From NCBI GenBank assembly GCA_024641655.1, contig JAHECR010000008.1, forward strand, positions 1-64,000: a stretch of 64,000 bases of DNA, written 5' to 3'. Each line of letters opens with the position of its first letter. The stretch's first letter is position 1. The DNA comes from Acidimicrobiaceae bacterium (lineage in GTDB: Bacteria > Actinomycetota > Acidimicrobiia > Acidimicrobiales > UBA8592). Below, piece by piece: positions 34,010 to 46,119 of the stretch. Made by a program: the position numbers and the translations under genes. Below the pieces are notes generated by a model. The model had not been told where the DNA came from. It searched no databases and saw only the letters and a program-made list of their open reading frames with translations.

Positions 34010-34300
34010 GCGGCAACCTCTGATTGAAGCCGTGTGTCGAGTTGTCCCGTCTCGAACACGGTTCACCGCCTCGAGGGTCGGTGATGCTGACTTGTCTGGG
34101 TGGCCGTGGCAACGCTGCGACGGCAAGTCGGAGCCGAGCGGAACAGCGAAGTGCTCTTCCGGGCAAACCCTGTCCGCGGGGTTCCTACCGGTTCTATCGG
34201 CCCATGCCGATCGGACTTGAGTCTTGCCGCTCAAGGGGGTTCGCGGGTGCATGGTGGCCGTTTGGTGTGGAGGCGTCCGCCGCCGTATCGTCTTGTCGAA

Positions 34301-35143
34301 GTGAACAACGTCACAGCGAACGACCGAGACGGAACCGTCCTCCTGGAAGTGTCCGGGGTCGAGGTCGTCTACAACGCTGCCGTGCACGCCCTGGGGGGTG
34401 TGGACCTCGAGGTCCACCGTGGCCAGATCGTTGCTCTGCTCGGCGCCAACGGCGCCGGCAAGACAACGCTCCTGCGCGCCATCACCGGGCTGCTCGGGTT
34501 CCACGACGCCCGCATGACCGCCGGCGACATCACCCTGTCGGGCCGGTCGATTCGGCGCCGGTCGGCCGCGCACATCGTGCGGCAGGGGATCGGCCAGGTG
34601 ATGGAAGGTCGCCGGATCTTCGCGGAGTTGTCGGTGGGGGAGAACCTCGCGTGCGGTGCGATCTCGGTGCGCGACAAGTCCGCGACCGTGGCCACACGCG
34701 ACCGGGTGCTGGAACTGTTCCCCGTGCTGGAGCGCCGGCTCGACCAACAGGCCGGCTACCTGTCCGGTGGCGAACAGCAGATGCTGGCCATCGGTCGGGC
34801 ACTGATGTCGCAGCCGTCGCTGCTCGTGCTCGACGAGCCGTCGCTCGGCCTGGCGCCGCAGCTCGTCGAGACGATCCGGATGGTCATCACCGACATCAAC
34901 GCAACGGGTACCACGGTGTTGCTGGTGGAACAGAACGCGGCCATGGCGCTGGCAATTGCAGACACCGCCTACGTGCTCGAGCACGGTGTCGTCGCTCGTT
35001 CGGGGCAGGCGTCGGCACTGCGCGACGACCCCGAGGTCCAGGCCCTGTACCTCGGCGTCGGCACCGGAGGCAAGCGTCGCACCTATCGACGCGAGTTCGA
35101 AGCGCACCGGCTCGAGCTCGGCGGCGCTGCGGGGTCGACATGA
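34301..35143 (+). CDS. livF: Branched-chain amino acid/amide ABC transporter ATPase (LivF-type)
   Basis: About 280 residues from a GTG at 34301; weak ribosome site, and TATCGT nine nt upstream could be its -10. Walker A GANGAGKTT, signature LSGGEQQMLAIGRAL, Walker B LLVLDEPSLGLAP, switch region LLVEQNAAMAL typical of LivF. The end overlaps livG (ATGA). The operon livF-livG-livH-livM-livK imports branched amino acids, urea or short amides. Confidence 0.92.
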   Translation: MNNVTANDRDGTVLLEVSGVEVVYNAAVHALGGVDLEVHRGQIVALLGANGAGKTTLLRAITGLLGFHDARMTAGDITLSGRSIRRRSAAHIVRQGIGQVMEGRRIFAELSVGENLACGAISVRDKSATVATRDRVLELFPVLERRLDQQAGYLSGGEQQMLAIGRALMSQPSLLVLDEPSLGLAPQLVETIRMVITDINATGTTVLLVEQNAAMALAIADTAYVLEHGVVARSGQASALRDDPEVQALYLGVGTGGKRRTYRREFEAHRLELGGAAGST

Positions 35144-35913
35144 GCCCGCGTCTGGAGATCGAGGACCTCACGCTGGCGTTCGGTGGACTCGAGGTCCTCT
35201 CGGACGTGTCGTTCGCGGTCGAAGAACGCGAGCTCCTCGCGGTGATCGGCCCGAACGGCGCCGGCAAGACCTCCACGCTGAACTGCATCAACGGCGTGTA
35301 CCACCCGACCGCCGGTTCGATCCGTCTCGACGGCGACGAGCTCCTGGGCCTCCGGCCGGCGGACATCGCGCGGGCGGGTGTGGCCCGCACGTTCCAGAAC
35401 CTGGCGCTGTTCGGCAAGCTCGACGTGGTGGACAACCTGATGCTGGGCCGGCACCACCTGATGTCGACCGGTTTCCTGACGGGGGCGCTCTGGTTCGGCA
35501 AGGCCCGCAGCGAGGAACGCGTGCACCGCACACGCTGCGCCGAGATCGCCGACCTGCTCGACCTCGGAGGGTTCACCGGGAGGCCGGTTGCGTCGTTGCC
35601 CTACGGGGTCCAGAAGCGGATCGAATTCGGACGTGCCGTGGCCATGAATCCGCGCGTGCTGCTCTTGGACGAACCGGTCGCGGGAATGAACGACGACGAG
35701 ACCGCCGAGATGGGCCATTACATCCTTCAGGTCCTCTACGAGCTCGACGTGGCCATGGTGATGATCGAACACGACATGCACCTCGTCACCGGCCTTGCCG
35801 ACCGGCTCGTGTGCATCAGCTTCGGTCAGGTACTCGCGGATGGGCTTCCCGACGACGTCGTCTCGAATCCCGCCGTGATCCGCGCCTACCTGGGATCGGA
35901 AGTGGGGTCGTGA
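35140..35913 (+). CDS. livG: Branched-chain amino acid/amide ABC transporter ATPase (LivG-type)
   Basis: 257 residues. Walker A GPNGAGKTS, GVARTFQNLALF Q-loop, signature region SLPYGVQKRIEFGRA, Walker B VLLLDEPVAGMN, switch MIEHDMHLV; LivG hallmarks include TLAFGGLEVLSDVSF. Partner of LivF in the cytoplasmic motor. ATGA overlap with livF. Confidence 0.94.
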   Translation: MSPRLEIEDLTLAFGGLEVLSDVSFAVEERELLAVIGPNGAGKTSTLNCINGVYHPTAGSIRLDGDELLGLRPADIARAGVARTFQNLALFGKLDVVDNLMLGRHHLMSTGFLTGALWFGKARSEERVHRTRCAEIADLLDLGGFTGRPVASLPYGVQKRIEFGRAVAMNPRVLLLDEPVAGMNDDETAEMGHYILQVLYELDVAMVMIEHDMHLVTGLADRLVCISFGQVLADGLPDDVVSNPAVIRAYLGSEVGS

Positions 35914-35937
35914 TGGCTGTCGGAGGAGGATCCTGAC

Positions 35938-36831
35938 ATGGACAAGTTCCTGCAACTGCTCGTGTCGGGGGTCGCGCTGGGGGCGATCTATGCGCTGATC
36001 GCGCTGGGCTTCGTCGTGATCTACAAGGCGACGGCGACGTTCAACTTCGCGCAAGGTGGTTTCGTGCTCCTCGGCGCCTACCTGACCTACCAGTTCGCCA
36101 TTCGGTGGGAGATCGACTTCTACCTTTCCATGGTGATGGCGATGGTTGCCATGGCCGTCATCGCGGGGGGTCTCGAGCGCGTCGTGCTCCGACGCCTCGT
36201 GGGGCAGGCCGATTTCACCGTCTTGCTGGTGACCATCGGGCTGTTGCTGATCATCCAGCAGATCGTGCCCACCATCTGGGACGAGCCGGGCATCGCCCTC
36301 GTGAACCCCTGGACCGACCGCGCCAGCCACATCGGTGGGGTAACCATCTCCCACGCCAACATCTGGACCGTCGTGTTCGCGGGGGTGGTTCTCGTCGCCT
36401 TCTTCGCCTTCTTCGGCTATACCCGCACCGGACTCGGCATGCGCGCAGTGGCCGTCGACCAGGAGGCCGCGGCGGCGCAAGGGATCAGCGTTGGCAGGTC
36501 GTTCCAGGTGTCGTGGGCGATTGCCGGGGCGGTGGCGGCACTGGCGGGGGTCATGCTGACCGCCAGGCAGGGTGACGCGCTGACGCCGGCCATCGGTTTC
36601 GTCGCGCTCCGCGCGTTTCCGGCGATGATCGTGGGGGGCCTCGATTCCGCCGGCGGCGCCGTTGTCGGCGGCGTCATCATCGGTGTGGCCGAGGTCATGA
36701 CGGCGGGCTATCTCGACTACGACGCCCTGGGTGCGAACTTCGCGGTCGTCATGCCGTATTTCGTGTTGATCGCCGTGCTGCTGTGGCGCCCCACCGGGTT
36801 GTTCGGGACGCGAACGGTCGTGCGGGTGTGA
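35938..36831 (+). CDS. livH: Branched-chain amino acid/amide ABC permease (LivH-type)
   Basis: 297 residues, eight or so TM segments. LivH start (QLLVSGVALGAIYALIALGF, TFNFAQGGFVLLGAYLTY) and the EAA-like loop (RTGLGMRAVAVDQEAAAAQG). GGAGGAGGA lies about 9 nt before the ATG. The stop overlaps the livM GTG by 4 bp. Confidence 0.95.
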   Translation: MDKFLQLLVSGVALGAIYALIALGFVVIYKATATFNFAQGGFVLLGAYLTYQFAIRWEIDFYLSMVMAMVAMAVIAGGLERVVLRRLVGQADFTVLLVTIGLLLIIQQIVPTIWDEPGIALVNPWTDRASHIGGVTISHANIWTVVFAGVVLVAFFAFFGYTRTGLGMRAVAVDQEAAAAQGISVGRSFQVSWAIAGAVAALAGVMLTARQGDALTPAIGFVALRAFPAMIVGGLDSAGGAVVGGVIIGVAEVMTAGYLDYDALGANFAVVMPYFVLIAVLLWRPTGLFGTRTVVRV

Positions 36832-37958
36832 GCACCCGCGCGCTCTCCTCGATCCTCGCCGACCGGCGAGTCCAGCTCTCGTTCGTCGCCGCATTCGTCG
36901 CGTCGGTGCCGTGGTGGATATCGGGTGACTTCTGGATGACCGTGCTGACCAGCGCCGGGATCTTCGCCCTGGGTGGTATCGGGCTGAACCTGCTCACCGG
37001 ATACACCGGTCAGGTGTCGCTCGGCCACGCCGCGTTCGTGTCGATCGGCAGCTATGTCGCTGCGTACTTCGGGGCCACCAAGGGCTGGCCGTTGCCCCTC
37101 TGGCTGCTCGCCTCGCTCCTCGTCGGCGCGGCGATCGGCGCGGCGATCGGACCGTTCGCGCTGCGGTTCAAGGGGAACTACCTCGTGGTCGTGACGCTCG
37201 CGCTCACCTTCATCACTGCCCACGTGCTGCGGAACTGGGACGGCTTCACCGGGGGTCGCAACGGGAAGTCGGTGACCGCGGCGAAGCTGTGGTTCGGTGT
37301 CGACTTCGCCGACCTGAACCTGTTCGGCAGCCGACTCAGCCGGCTCCAGGGCCTGTACCTGTTGACGTGGCTCCTGGTGTTCATCGGCGCGCTGGTGGCC
37401 TACAACGTGGTGCGGAGCCGGCCGGGTCGAGCGCTCCAGGCGATTCGTGACCGCGACGTCGCCGCCGAGGTCATCGGCGTGGACGTGGCCCGATACAAGA
37501 TCGCGGTGTTCGCGCTGTCGAGCGCCTACGCGAGCCTGGCCGGAGCGCTCGATGCAGTCCGGGTGCAGTTCCTCACCCCCGGCGAGGCTGCCGGTGAGCT
37601 GCTCGTCAGCATTCGGTTCGTTGCGATCATCGTCGTCGGGGGGGTGGCGACGATCTCCGGCGCCATCATCGGGGCGCTGTTCCTCGGACCGCTCCCAGAG
37701 TTGTTGGAGCAGTACAGTGACACTCTCAACTTCACCGTGCCGCTGATCGACAAACCGTTGCTGGCCGATACGGCCACCTCTGGCGGGCTGATGACCAACG
37801 CGGTGCTCGCCGAGATCCTCTTCGGGGTCCTGCTCGTGGTGTTTCTCATGTTCCAGCCACGGGGCGTCGTCGGGATGGCGGCGACTGCTCGGCGCCGGCT
37901 CCTGGCCGCCGTGGGTCGAGCGCCACAGCACTTCGTGCCCGAGGAACCGGAGGAGTAG
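36828..37958 (+). CDS. livM: Branched-chain amino acid/amide ABC permease (LivM-type)
   Basis: 376 residues from GTG in a GTGA overlap with livH. LivM marks: LNLLTGYTGQVSLGHAAFVS, LRFKGNYLVVVTLAL, and the loop RALQAIRDRDVAAEVIGVDV. About ten TM segments; the last 35 residues are a charged cytoplasmic tail. Forms the channel with LivH. Confidence 0.95.
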   Translation: MSTRALSSILADRRVQLSFVAAFVASVPWWISGDFWMTVLTSAGIFALGGIGLNLLTGYTGQVSLGHAAFVSIGSYVAAYFGATKGWPLPLWLLASLLVGAAIGAAIGPFALRFKGNYLVVVTLALTFITAHVLRNWDGFTGGRNGKSVTAAKLWFGVDFADLNLFGSRLSRLQGLYLLTWLLVFIGALVAYNVVRSRPGRALQAIRDRDVAAEVIGVDVARYKIAVFALSSAYASLAGALDAVRVQFLTPGEAAGELLVSIRFVAIIVVGGVATISGAIIGALFLGPLPELLEQYSDTLNFTVPLIDKPLLADTATSGGLMTNAVLAEILFGVLLVVFLMFQPRGVVGMAATARRRLLAAVGRAPQHFVPEEPEE

Positions 37959-38001
37959 CGTGTGGATCTGCCCGAGTACCTTCCCAAGGAGCGCACCCAG
38001 C

Positions 38002-39363
38002 ATGCGTACCCACACCGGTTGGCGGCGTCTCGTCGCGCTGTTGGCCGTCCTCACGCTTCTGATGGCCGCGTGCGGCGGCGGCGATGACGATGCCGGAGCG
38101 GGTTCGGACACCGATCCGACTCCCACCACCGCGGCCACGGGCGCGACCGCGGGTGTGACTCCCACGGCAGGCACCGACGATGGCACCCCGACTTCGGCGC
38201 CTGTCGCCGATCCCGAGCCGACGACCGGCTTCGATGGCGAAACGATCCGGCTGGGGTACCTCACCGACCAGTCGGGCAACCTGCGGATCCTGGGGGAGCC
38301 CCTCCTCGTGGGCTCGCAGGTCTACTGGGACTGGATCAACGAAGAGCTCGGTGGCATCGGTGGCCGGTATCGGGTGGAGCTCGTCGCCGGCGACACCAAG
38401 GACGACTCCGCGGTTGCGGTGCAGGAGTACCAGCGCCTGAAGGGCGACGTTGCGTTGTTCTCCGAGATCCTCTCGACGCCGCCGACGCAGGCCGTGTTGG
38501 AGTTCCTGAAGCAGGACGGCGTGATCGGTGTGCCCGGTTCGCTGGCGGGCGCGTGGGCCGGGGAACGGAATCTGCTGCCCACCGGCGCGGCGTACGACTA
38601 CGAGATCATCAACCTCGCGGACTGGTTCGTCAACGAGTCCGGGCTCGGGTCGGCCGACTCGGTCGCCTGCGCCGTGTCGGTCGACGATCTCTACGGCGAG
38701 AGCACCATGAAGGCCCTGCGTTACGCGGCCGGCAAGCTCGGATTCACCCTCGCCGAGGAGCAGACGATCGCTCGCGGTGACGGCGACTTCTCGGCGACGA
38801 TCTCGGCATTCGACGGGGCGGGCTGCGAGGTCGTCTATGCGATCACCCTGCCGACGGAGCAGAACGGGATCCTGGCCGAGGCGCTCGCGCAGGACTTCAG
38901 GCCGACCTGGCTGGCTGCGCTTCCCGCCTACCTCAACCTGTACGCCCGCGGCGCCCCCGATCGCTACGCCGACTTCTACACCGCCGTCGATGCGCCGGCG
39001 CTCAGCGACCGCTCCGTCAAGGGCATGGCGGACTTCCTCGATCGGTGGGCGACCTACGGCGACGGTGAACCCAACACGTTCCACGCGAGTGGCTACCTGC
39101 AGCAGATCGCCGTGCGTGCCCTGCTCGAGAAAGCCGTCGCGATGGGCGACCTCAGTCGTGAGGGTCTGCTGGCCGCCGCGGACGATCTGGGCGAGGTCGA
39201 GATGGACGGTCTCACTGCGAACTACGTCTACGGTGAGCCGAGCGAGCGGGTGCCGGCGTCGGCGAACCGCATCTTCCGTTTCGACCGCGACGCCCCGCCC
39301 AACCTGTTGACCGAGGTCAGCCAGATCGACTCCGCGCTCAACGCCGGCTACGCCCTCTTCTGA
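38002..39363 (+). CDS. livK: Branched-chain amino acid/amide-binding lipoprotein (LivK-type)
   Basis: 453 residues. ATG at 38002 is preferred over one at 37960: AAGGAG lies upstream and the lipobox LLMAAC (Cys22) follows. A 50-residue Asp/Thr/Pro-rich linker precedes a type-I periplasmic binding fold: IRLGYLTDQSGNLRILGEPL, YWDWINEELGGIGG, LVAGDTKDDSAVAV, then a C-terminal lobe (VVYAITLPTEQNG). Ligand unknown; amino acids, urea or amides fit the family. Last gene of the liv operon. Confidence 0.93.
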   Translation: MRTHTGWRRLVALLAVLTLLMAACGGGDDDAGAGSDTDPTPTTAATGATAGVTPTAGTDDGTPTSAPVADPEPTTGFDGETIRLGYLTDQSGNLRILGEPLLVGSQVYWDWINEELGGIGGRYRVELVAGDTKDDSAVAVQEYQRLKGDVALFSEILSTPPTQAVLEFLKQDGVIGVPGSLAGAWAGERNLLPTGAAYDYEIINLADWFVNESGLGSADSVACAVSVDDLYGESTMKALRYAAGKLGFTLAEEQTIARGDGDFSATISAFDGAGCEVVYAITLPTEQNGILAEALAQDFRPTWLAALPAYLNLYARGAPDRYADFYTAVDAPALSDRSVKGMADFLDRWATYGDGEPNTFHASGYLQQIAVRALLEKAVAMGDLSREGLLAAADDLGEVEMDGLTANYVYGEPSERVPASANRIFRFDRDAPPNLLTEVSQIDSALNAGYALF

Positions 39364-39428
39364 GCGCGTCGCTGTTCGGGGCCGAGGTCGCGAGCCGTCG
39401 GATCGGGCGCGGGTCGGAATTGGTGTGA

Positions 39429-42033
<2,605 letters not shown>

Positions 42034-42037
<4 letters not shown>

Positions 42038-42483
42038 AGGTCGGTGTGTTGATGGGTTCCGCCTCCGATGAGGCGAAGATGGCCAAGGCCCGCGAAACCC
42101 TCGAGCAGTTCGGCGTCGAGTGTGACTGGCGGATCCTGTCGGCGCACCGGAACCCGCACCAGGTGGTCGAACTGGTGTCGAGCGCGCGGGAGAACGGCTA
42201 CGTGGCCTTCATCTGCGGTGCCGGAATGGCCGCCCATCTCGCCGGCGTCGTCGCCGCGCACACGACGCTGCCCGTGGTCGGTGTCCCGATGTCCGGTGGC
42301 GCGCTGAACGGCGTCGATGCGCTGTACGCGACGGTTCAGATGCCCAAGGGTGTCCCTGTCGCCACCGTGGCCATCGACGGGTCGCAGAACGCCGCTTTGC
42401 TGGTGATCCAGATGTTGGCGATCACCGATCAGTCCCTGGCCGGCAAGCTGGCCGATTACAGGGCAGAGATGGCAGGCGCCTGA
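42034..42483 (+). CDS. purE: N5-carboxyaminoimidazole ribonucleotide mutase
   Basis: 149 residues, slightly short for PurE. Class I PurE motifs: VGVLMGSASDEAKM at the start, ILSAHRNPHQV (catalytic His and Arg) and IDGSQNAALLV. Moves the carboxylate of N5-CAIR to C4, so a PurK partner is expected elsewhere. GAAGGAG upstream; ATGA overlap with purD. Confidence 0.97.
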
Positions 42484-42485
42484 TC

Positions 42486-42761
42486 ATGGCGACGCCACGC
42501 CGCACCGGCAGCGAACGAGCCGCCCGGGTCGCCCCGCTGGTCGCACCGTTCGTCGCTCGTGCCGTCAGCCGCCGCGTCGCGAAGATCCGACGGCGACGTA
42601 AGGTACGAAAGCTCGAGCGCCAGGCAGCGAACCTGCGCACCAAGGCCGACGCCAACCCGAAGCGGCGTCGGATGCGCAAGGCGAACCGTGCCGAGAAGCG
42701 CCTCGCCCGCGCGGTGCGCACGACCATGTCGCGGCGCGAACGTCGGAGAGCGAAGCCGTGA
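42486..42761 (+). CDS. Small Arg-rich protein embedded in the purine operon
   Basis: 91 residues, of which about 35 are Arg or Lys; predicted pI is very high. It starts 2 bp after purE and its TGA overlaps the purB GTG by 4 bp, so it is translationally locked into the operon. Arg-rich helical segments (KIRRRRKVRKLERQ, RRMRKANRAEKRLAR) suggest nucleic-acid or ribosome binding, or a membrane-proximal helix. No family recognised. A short real gene is favoured over chance because of the tight junctions on both sides. Confidence 0.68.
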   Translation: MATPRRTGSERAARVAPLVAPFVARAVSRRVAKIRRRRKVRKLERQAANLRTKADANPKRRRMRKANRAEKRLARAVRTTMSRRERRRAKP

Positions 42762-44167
42762 TCCCCAATGTCCTGGCCGGGCGCTACGCAAGCGCAGAGA
42801 TGACCGACCTCTGGTCCGCGGAACACAAGGTGGTGCTCGAGCGCCGGCTGTGGATCGCGGTCCTCCGAGCGCAGAAGGAACTGGGCATCGACGTGCCCGA
42901 CGACGTCATCGCCGCCTACGAGCGGGTTGTCGACCAGGTCGACCTGGCATCGATCGATGCGCGCGAGCGCGTCACCCGTCACGATGTCAAGGCCCGCATC
43001 GAGGAGTTCTGCGATCTCGCCGGTCACGAGCACATCCACAAGGGGATGACCTCGCGCGACCTCACCGAGAACGTTGAGCAGCTCCAGATCCGGGCCGCGC
43101 TGGAGCTCACCCGCGATCGCACCGTTGCCGCCCTCGTCCGCCTCGCCTCGCGGGCCGAGCAGTACTCGGACCTCGCCATGACCGGGCGCTCGCACAACGT
43201 GGCGGCGCAGGTCACGACGCTCGGGAAACGCTTCGCGACGGTTGCCGAAGAGCTGCTGGTGGCCTTCGGACATCTCGAACAGGTGCTCGACAGCTACCCG
43301 CTGCGCGGCATCAAGGGGCCGGTCGGGACCCAGCAGGACCAGCTCGATCTGCTCGGTGATGCCGAGGCCGTCGATGCGCTCGAGGCTGCGGTGCGGCGTC
43401 ATCTCGGGTTCGAAGCAGGCTTCGACAGTGTCGGCCAGGTCTACCCCCGATCGCTCGACTTCGAAGTCGTGAGCGCTCTGGTGCAGCTCGCGAGCGGACC
43501 CGCGAACCTGGCCACCACCATGCGGCTGATGGCCGGCAACGAGCTGGCGACCGAGGGATTCAAGCCCGGCCAGGTGGGTTCGTCGGCGATGCCGCACAAG
43601 ATGAACAGTCGCTCGTGTGAGCGGATCAACGGTTTCGCCCACATCCTGCACGGTCACCTGACGATGACCATGGGCTTGCTCGGGGACCAGTGGAACGAGG
43701 GTGACGTCAGCTGTTCGGTGGTTCGCCGCGTCGCGTTGCCCGATGCGTTCTTCGCGATCGACGGGTTGCTGCAGACCCTGCTCACGGTGCTCGACGAGCT
43801 CGGCGCCTACCCGGCGGTCATCGACCGTGAGCTCCAGCGCTACCTCCCGTTCCTCAGCACGACCCGCATCCTCACCGCCGCGGTGCAGGCAGGCGCCGGG
43901 CGCGAGGAAGCGCACGAGGTGATCAAGGAGCACGCGGTCGCGGCTGCACTCGCGATGCGAGAGCAGGGCGAAGCCGACAACGATCTGGTCGACCGCCTCG
44001 CCGCCGACGCGCGGCTCCCGCTCTCCCGCGACGCCCTCGCTGCGCTCCTCGCCACACCCGACATCGGCCTGGCTGCGCGCCAAGTGGCCGCAGTCACCGC
44101 CCGCGTCGGAGCCATCGCCGCCGCCCACCCCGTCGCCGCCGGGTATGGCCCCCAGGCGATCCTGTGA
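42758..44167 (+). CDS. purB: Adenylosuccinate lyase
   Basis: 469 residues from GTG. Fumarase/aspartase superfamily: HEHIHKGMTSRDLTENV, catalytic His in MTGRSHNVAAQ, and the signature serine loop GSSAMPHKMNSRSCERI. Cleaves SAICAR and adenylosuccinate, releasing fumarate. Serves both ends of the pathway, which fits its place between purA/D/E and purC. The C-terminal 60 residues are Ala-rich helices. Confidence 0.97.
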   Translation: MIPNVLAGRYASAEMTDLWSAEHKVVLERRLWIAVLRAQKELGIDVPDDVIAAYERVVDQVDLASIDARERVTRHDVKARIEEFCDLAGHEHIHKGMTSRDLTENVEQLQIRAALELTRDRTVAALVRLASRAEQYSDLAMTGRSHNVAAQVTTLGKRFATVAEELLVAFGHLEQVLDSYPLRGIKGPVGTQQDQLDLLGDAEAVDALEAAVRRHLGFEAGFDSVGQVYPRSLDFEVVSALVQLASGPANLATTMRLMAGNELATEGFKPGQVGSSAMPHKMNSRSCERINGFAHILHGHLTMTMGLLGDQWNEGDVSCSVVRRVALPDAFFAIDGLLQTLLTVLDELGAYPAVIDRELQRYLPFLSTTRILTAAVQAGAGREEAHEVIKEHAVAAALAMREQGEADNDLVDRLAADARLPLSRDALAALLATPDIGLAARQVAAVTARVGAIAAAHPVAAGYGPQAIL

Positions 44168-44229
44168 GCCCAGGCTTGTGGTGCCAGGCAGGTGATTTGC
44201 CATGATGGCGTCTCCAGGAGGACAGCACC

Positions 44230-45135
44230 ATGACGCGTGAGCCCGCATACGCACTCGATCTTCCGCATGTCTATTCGGGGAAGGTCCGCGACATCTACGA
44301 CGCCGGCGACGACCGGCTGCTGATGGTCACCAGTGACCGGCTCTCGGCGTTCGACGTGGTGATGAACGAACCCGTCCCCAACAAGGGTCGGGTACTCACT
44401 GCGATCTCGGCCTACTGGTTCGAGCGCCTCGCCGACATCGCCGGAAACCACCTCATCTCGACCGACCTGGCCGACTTTCCCGAACCGGCACGGGTGCCCG
44501 AGATCGCCGGGCGCACCATGCTCGTGCACAAAGCCGAGATGCTCCCGATCGAATGCATCGTCCGTGGCTACATCACCGGGTCGGCGTGGAAGGAGTACAA
44601 GGCCCACGGCACCATGCACGGCACGGCGCTGCCACAGGGGTTGCTCGAGTCCTCCAAGCTCGACGAACCGGTGTTCACGCCGTCGACGAAAGCCGACGAC
44701 GGCCTCCACGACGAGAACATCAGCTTCGACCGCGCCGTCGACATCGTCGGTCGCGAGCTCGCAGAGCGCTGCCGGGACATGGCGATCGCTCTGTACTCGG
44801 CCGGGCGCGATCACGCCGCCAACAAGGGCATCATCATCGCCGACACCAAGTTCGAGTTCGGGTTCGTGCGCGGCGAGCTCGTAGTGGCCGATGAAGTGCT
44901 CACGCCGGACAGTTCGCGGTTCTGGGCCGCACGCGAGTGGGAGCCGGGAACCACGCCGCCGAGCTTCGACAAGCAACCCGTGCGCGACTTTCTCGACGGG
45001 CTCGATTGGGACAAGACGCCGCCGCCGCCCACCCTGCCCGACGAGGTCGTCCGAGAGAGTGCCCAGCGCTACGAGGAAGCCTACGAACGCGTTACCGGCC
45101 GGCAGCTGCGCGACTGGCCGGGCGCCCCGGCCTGA
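44230..45135 (+). CDS. purC: SAICAR synthetase
   Basis: 301 residues, the longer actinobacterial form. Motifs: YSGKVRDIYDAGDDRLLMV, TSDRLSAFDVV, ECIVRGYITGSAWKEY, IADTKFEFGF and LTPDSSRFW. Joins CAIR and aspartate with ATP. AGGAGG about 9 nt before ATG; a short gap from purB, so probably the same transcript. Confidence 0.98.
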   Translation: MTREPAYALDLPHVYSGKVRDIYDAGDDRLLMVTSDRLSAFDVVMNEPVPNKGRVLTAISAYWFERLADIAGNHLISTDLADFPEPARVPEIAGRTMLVHKAEMLPIECIVRGYITGSAWKEYKAHGTMHGTALPQGLLESSKLDEPVFTPSTKADDGLHDENISFDRAVDIVGRELAERCRDMAIALYSAGRDHAANKGIIIADTKFEFGFVRGELVVADEVLTPDSSRFWAAREWEPGTTPPSFDKQPVRDFLDGLDWDKTPPPPTLPDEVVRESAQRYEEAYERVTGRQLRDWPGAPA

Positions 45136-45208
45136 TCCTGCCTCGGCGGCCTCCGCCTGATCGGTTTACGATGCGATCGACCAGATCGATCACGAGGAGA
45201 CCGTCACC

Positions 45209-46093
45209 ATGCCGATTCCCAATGGTGGACCCGAGGCCTGGGCCCAGGCAGGCCTGTTGTACGAGGTGGACGACGGCGTCGCCACCCTGCGCATGAACCG
45301 GCCCGAAGCGCGCAACGCAATGGATCACTATCCCGGTGGTCAGGGCCCCGACGGCATGGGACTACGCGATGCCCTGCTGTTCGCCGTCCATGAGGCGAGT
45401 CAGGATGCACGGATCAAAGCCGCCATCATCACCGGCAACGGCCGAGCATTCTCTGCAGGAGCCGACCTTCGCCAACCTGGCGGTCCGATAGAGATCCCCC
45501 TGGAGAAGCAGCGCAACGCCAGCCTCTCGCGTGACGACGGCATCCTCTATGGCTGGTACCGGCTCTTCGAGTCGATCTGGCGGAGCGAGACGCCGTTCAT
45601 TGCTGCAGTCAATGGTCCAGCCGTCGGCGGTGGTTGCCAGTTGGCGCTCGCATGCGACTTCATCTACGCCGCTGAGACCGCGACGTTCTGGGAGATCTTC
45701 GGCCGTATCGGCCTGCCCCTCGAGGGTGGCGCTGCGTGGTTGTTGACGCGGTCGATCAGCCTGCCGCGTGCCAAGGAGATGGCGGTGCTGGCCGAGCCGA
45801 TCGGCGCCGAGAAGGCGGAACGCTGGGGCCTCATCAACGAGTGCCTTCCCGCCGACGATGTCGAGCCGCGGGCGCGTGAGATCGCGCGCAAGATCGTGGA
45901 GATGGGCCCGCCCAATGCGGGGCCTGCGGCCGGCGCGCCCCCACGAGACCTGAGTGCCCGCGTGGGCCACATCAAGGGCCAGATCAACGCCGCGTGGGAG
46001 CAGAGCATGTGGCAGACCTTCCGCGAAGAGGTCACCTTGATGAACACCGCAGCGGGTGCGGTGACCAACGCGCCGCCCTTGGGCGGTCATTGA
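45209..46093 (+). CDS. Enoyl-CoA hydratase/isomerase family protein
   Basis: 294 residues; GAGGAGA precedes the ATG. Crotonase fold: VATLRMNRPEARNAMD, AAIITGNGRAFSAGADL (first oxyanion strand), AVNGPAVGGGCQLALACDF (second) and ATFWEIFGRIGLPLEGG. Glu164-type catalytic residues are not clearly placed, so the reaction (hydration, isomerisation or other acyl-CoA chemistry) is open. The C-terminal helix is long and Gln/Trp-bearing. A -10-like TACGAT is at 45167. Separate from the pur operon. Confidence 0.9.
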   Translation: MPIPNGGPEAWAQAGLLYEVDDGVATLRMNRPEARNAMDHYPGGQGPDGMGLRDALLFAVHEASQDARIKAAIITGNGRAFSAGADLRQPGGPIEIPLEKQRNASLSRDDGILYGWYRLFESIWRSETPFIAAVNGPAVGGGCQLALACDFIYAAETATFWEIFGRIGLPLEGGAAWLLTRSISLPRAKEMAVLAEPIGAEKAERWGLINECLPADDVEPRAREIARKIVEMGPPNAGPAAGAPPRDLSARVGHIKGQINAAWEQSMWQTFREEVTLMNTAAGAVTNAPPLGGH

Positions 46094-46119
46094 CCGGTGG
46101 CGTCGGGCGGCGACCGTCG

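Noticed and set aside
33981-34166. Small minus-strand frame before the histidine-kinase gene
   Set aside because: No ribosome site and no family sign; overlaps the kinase start.
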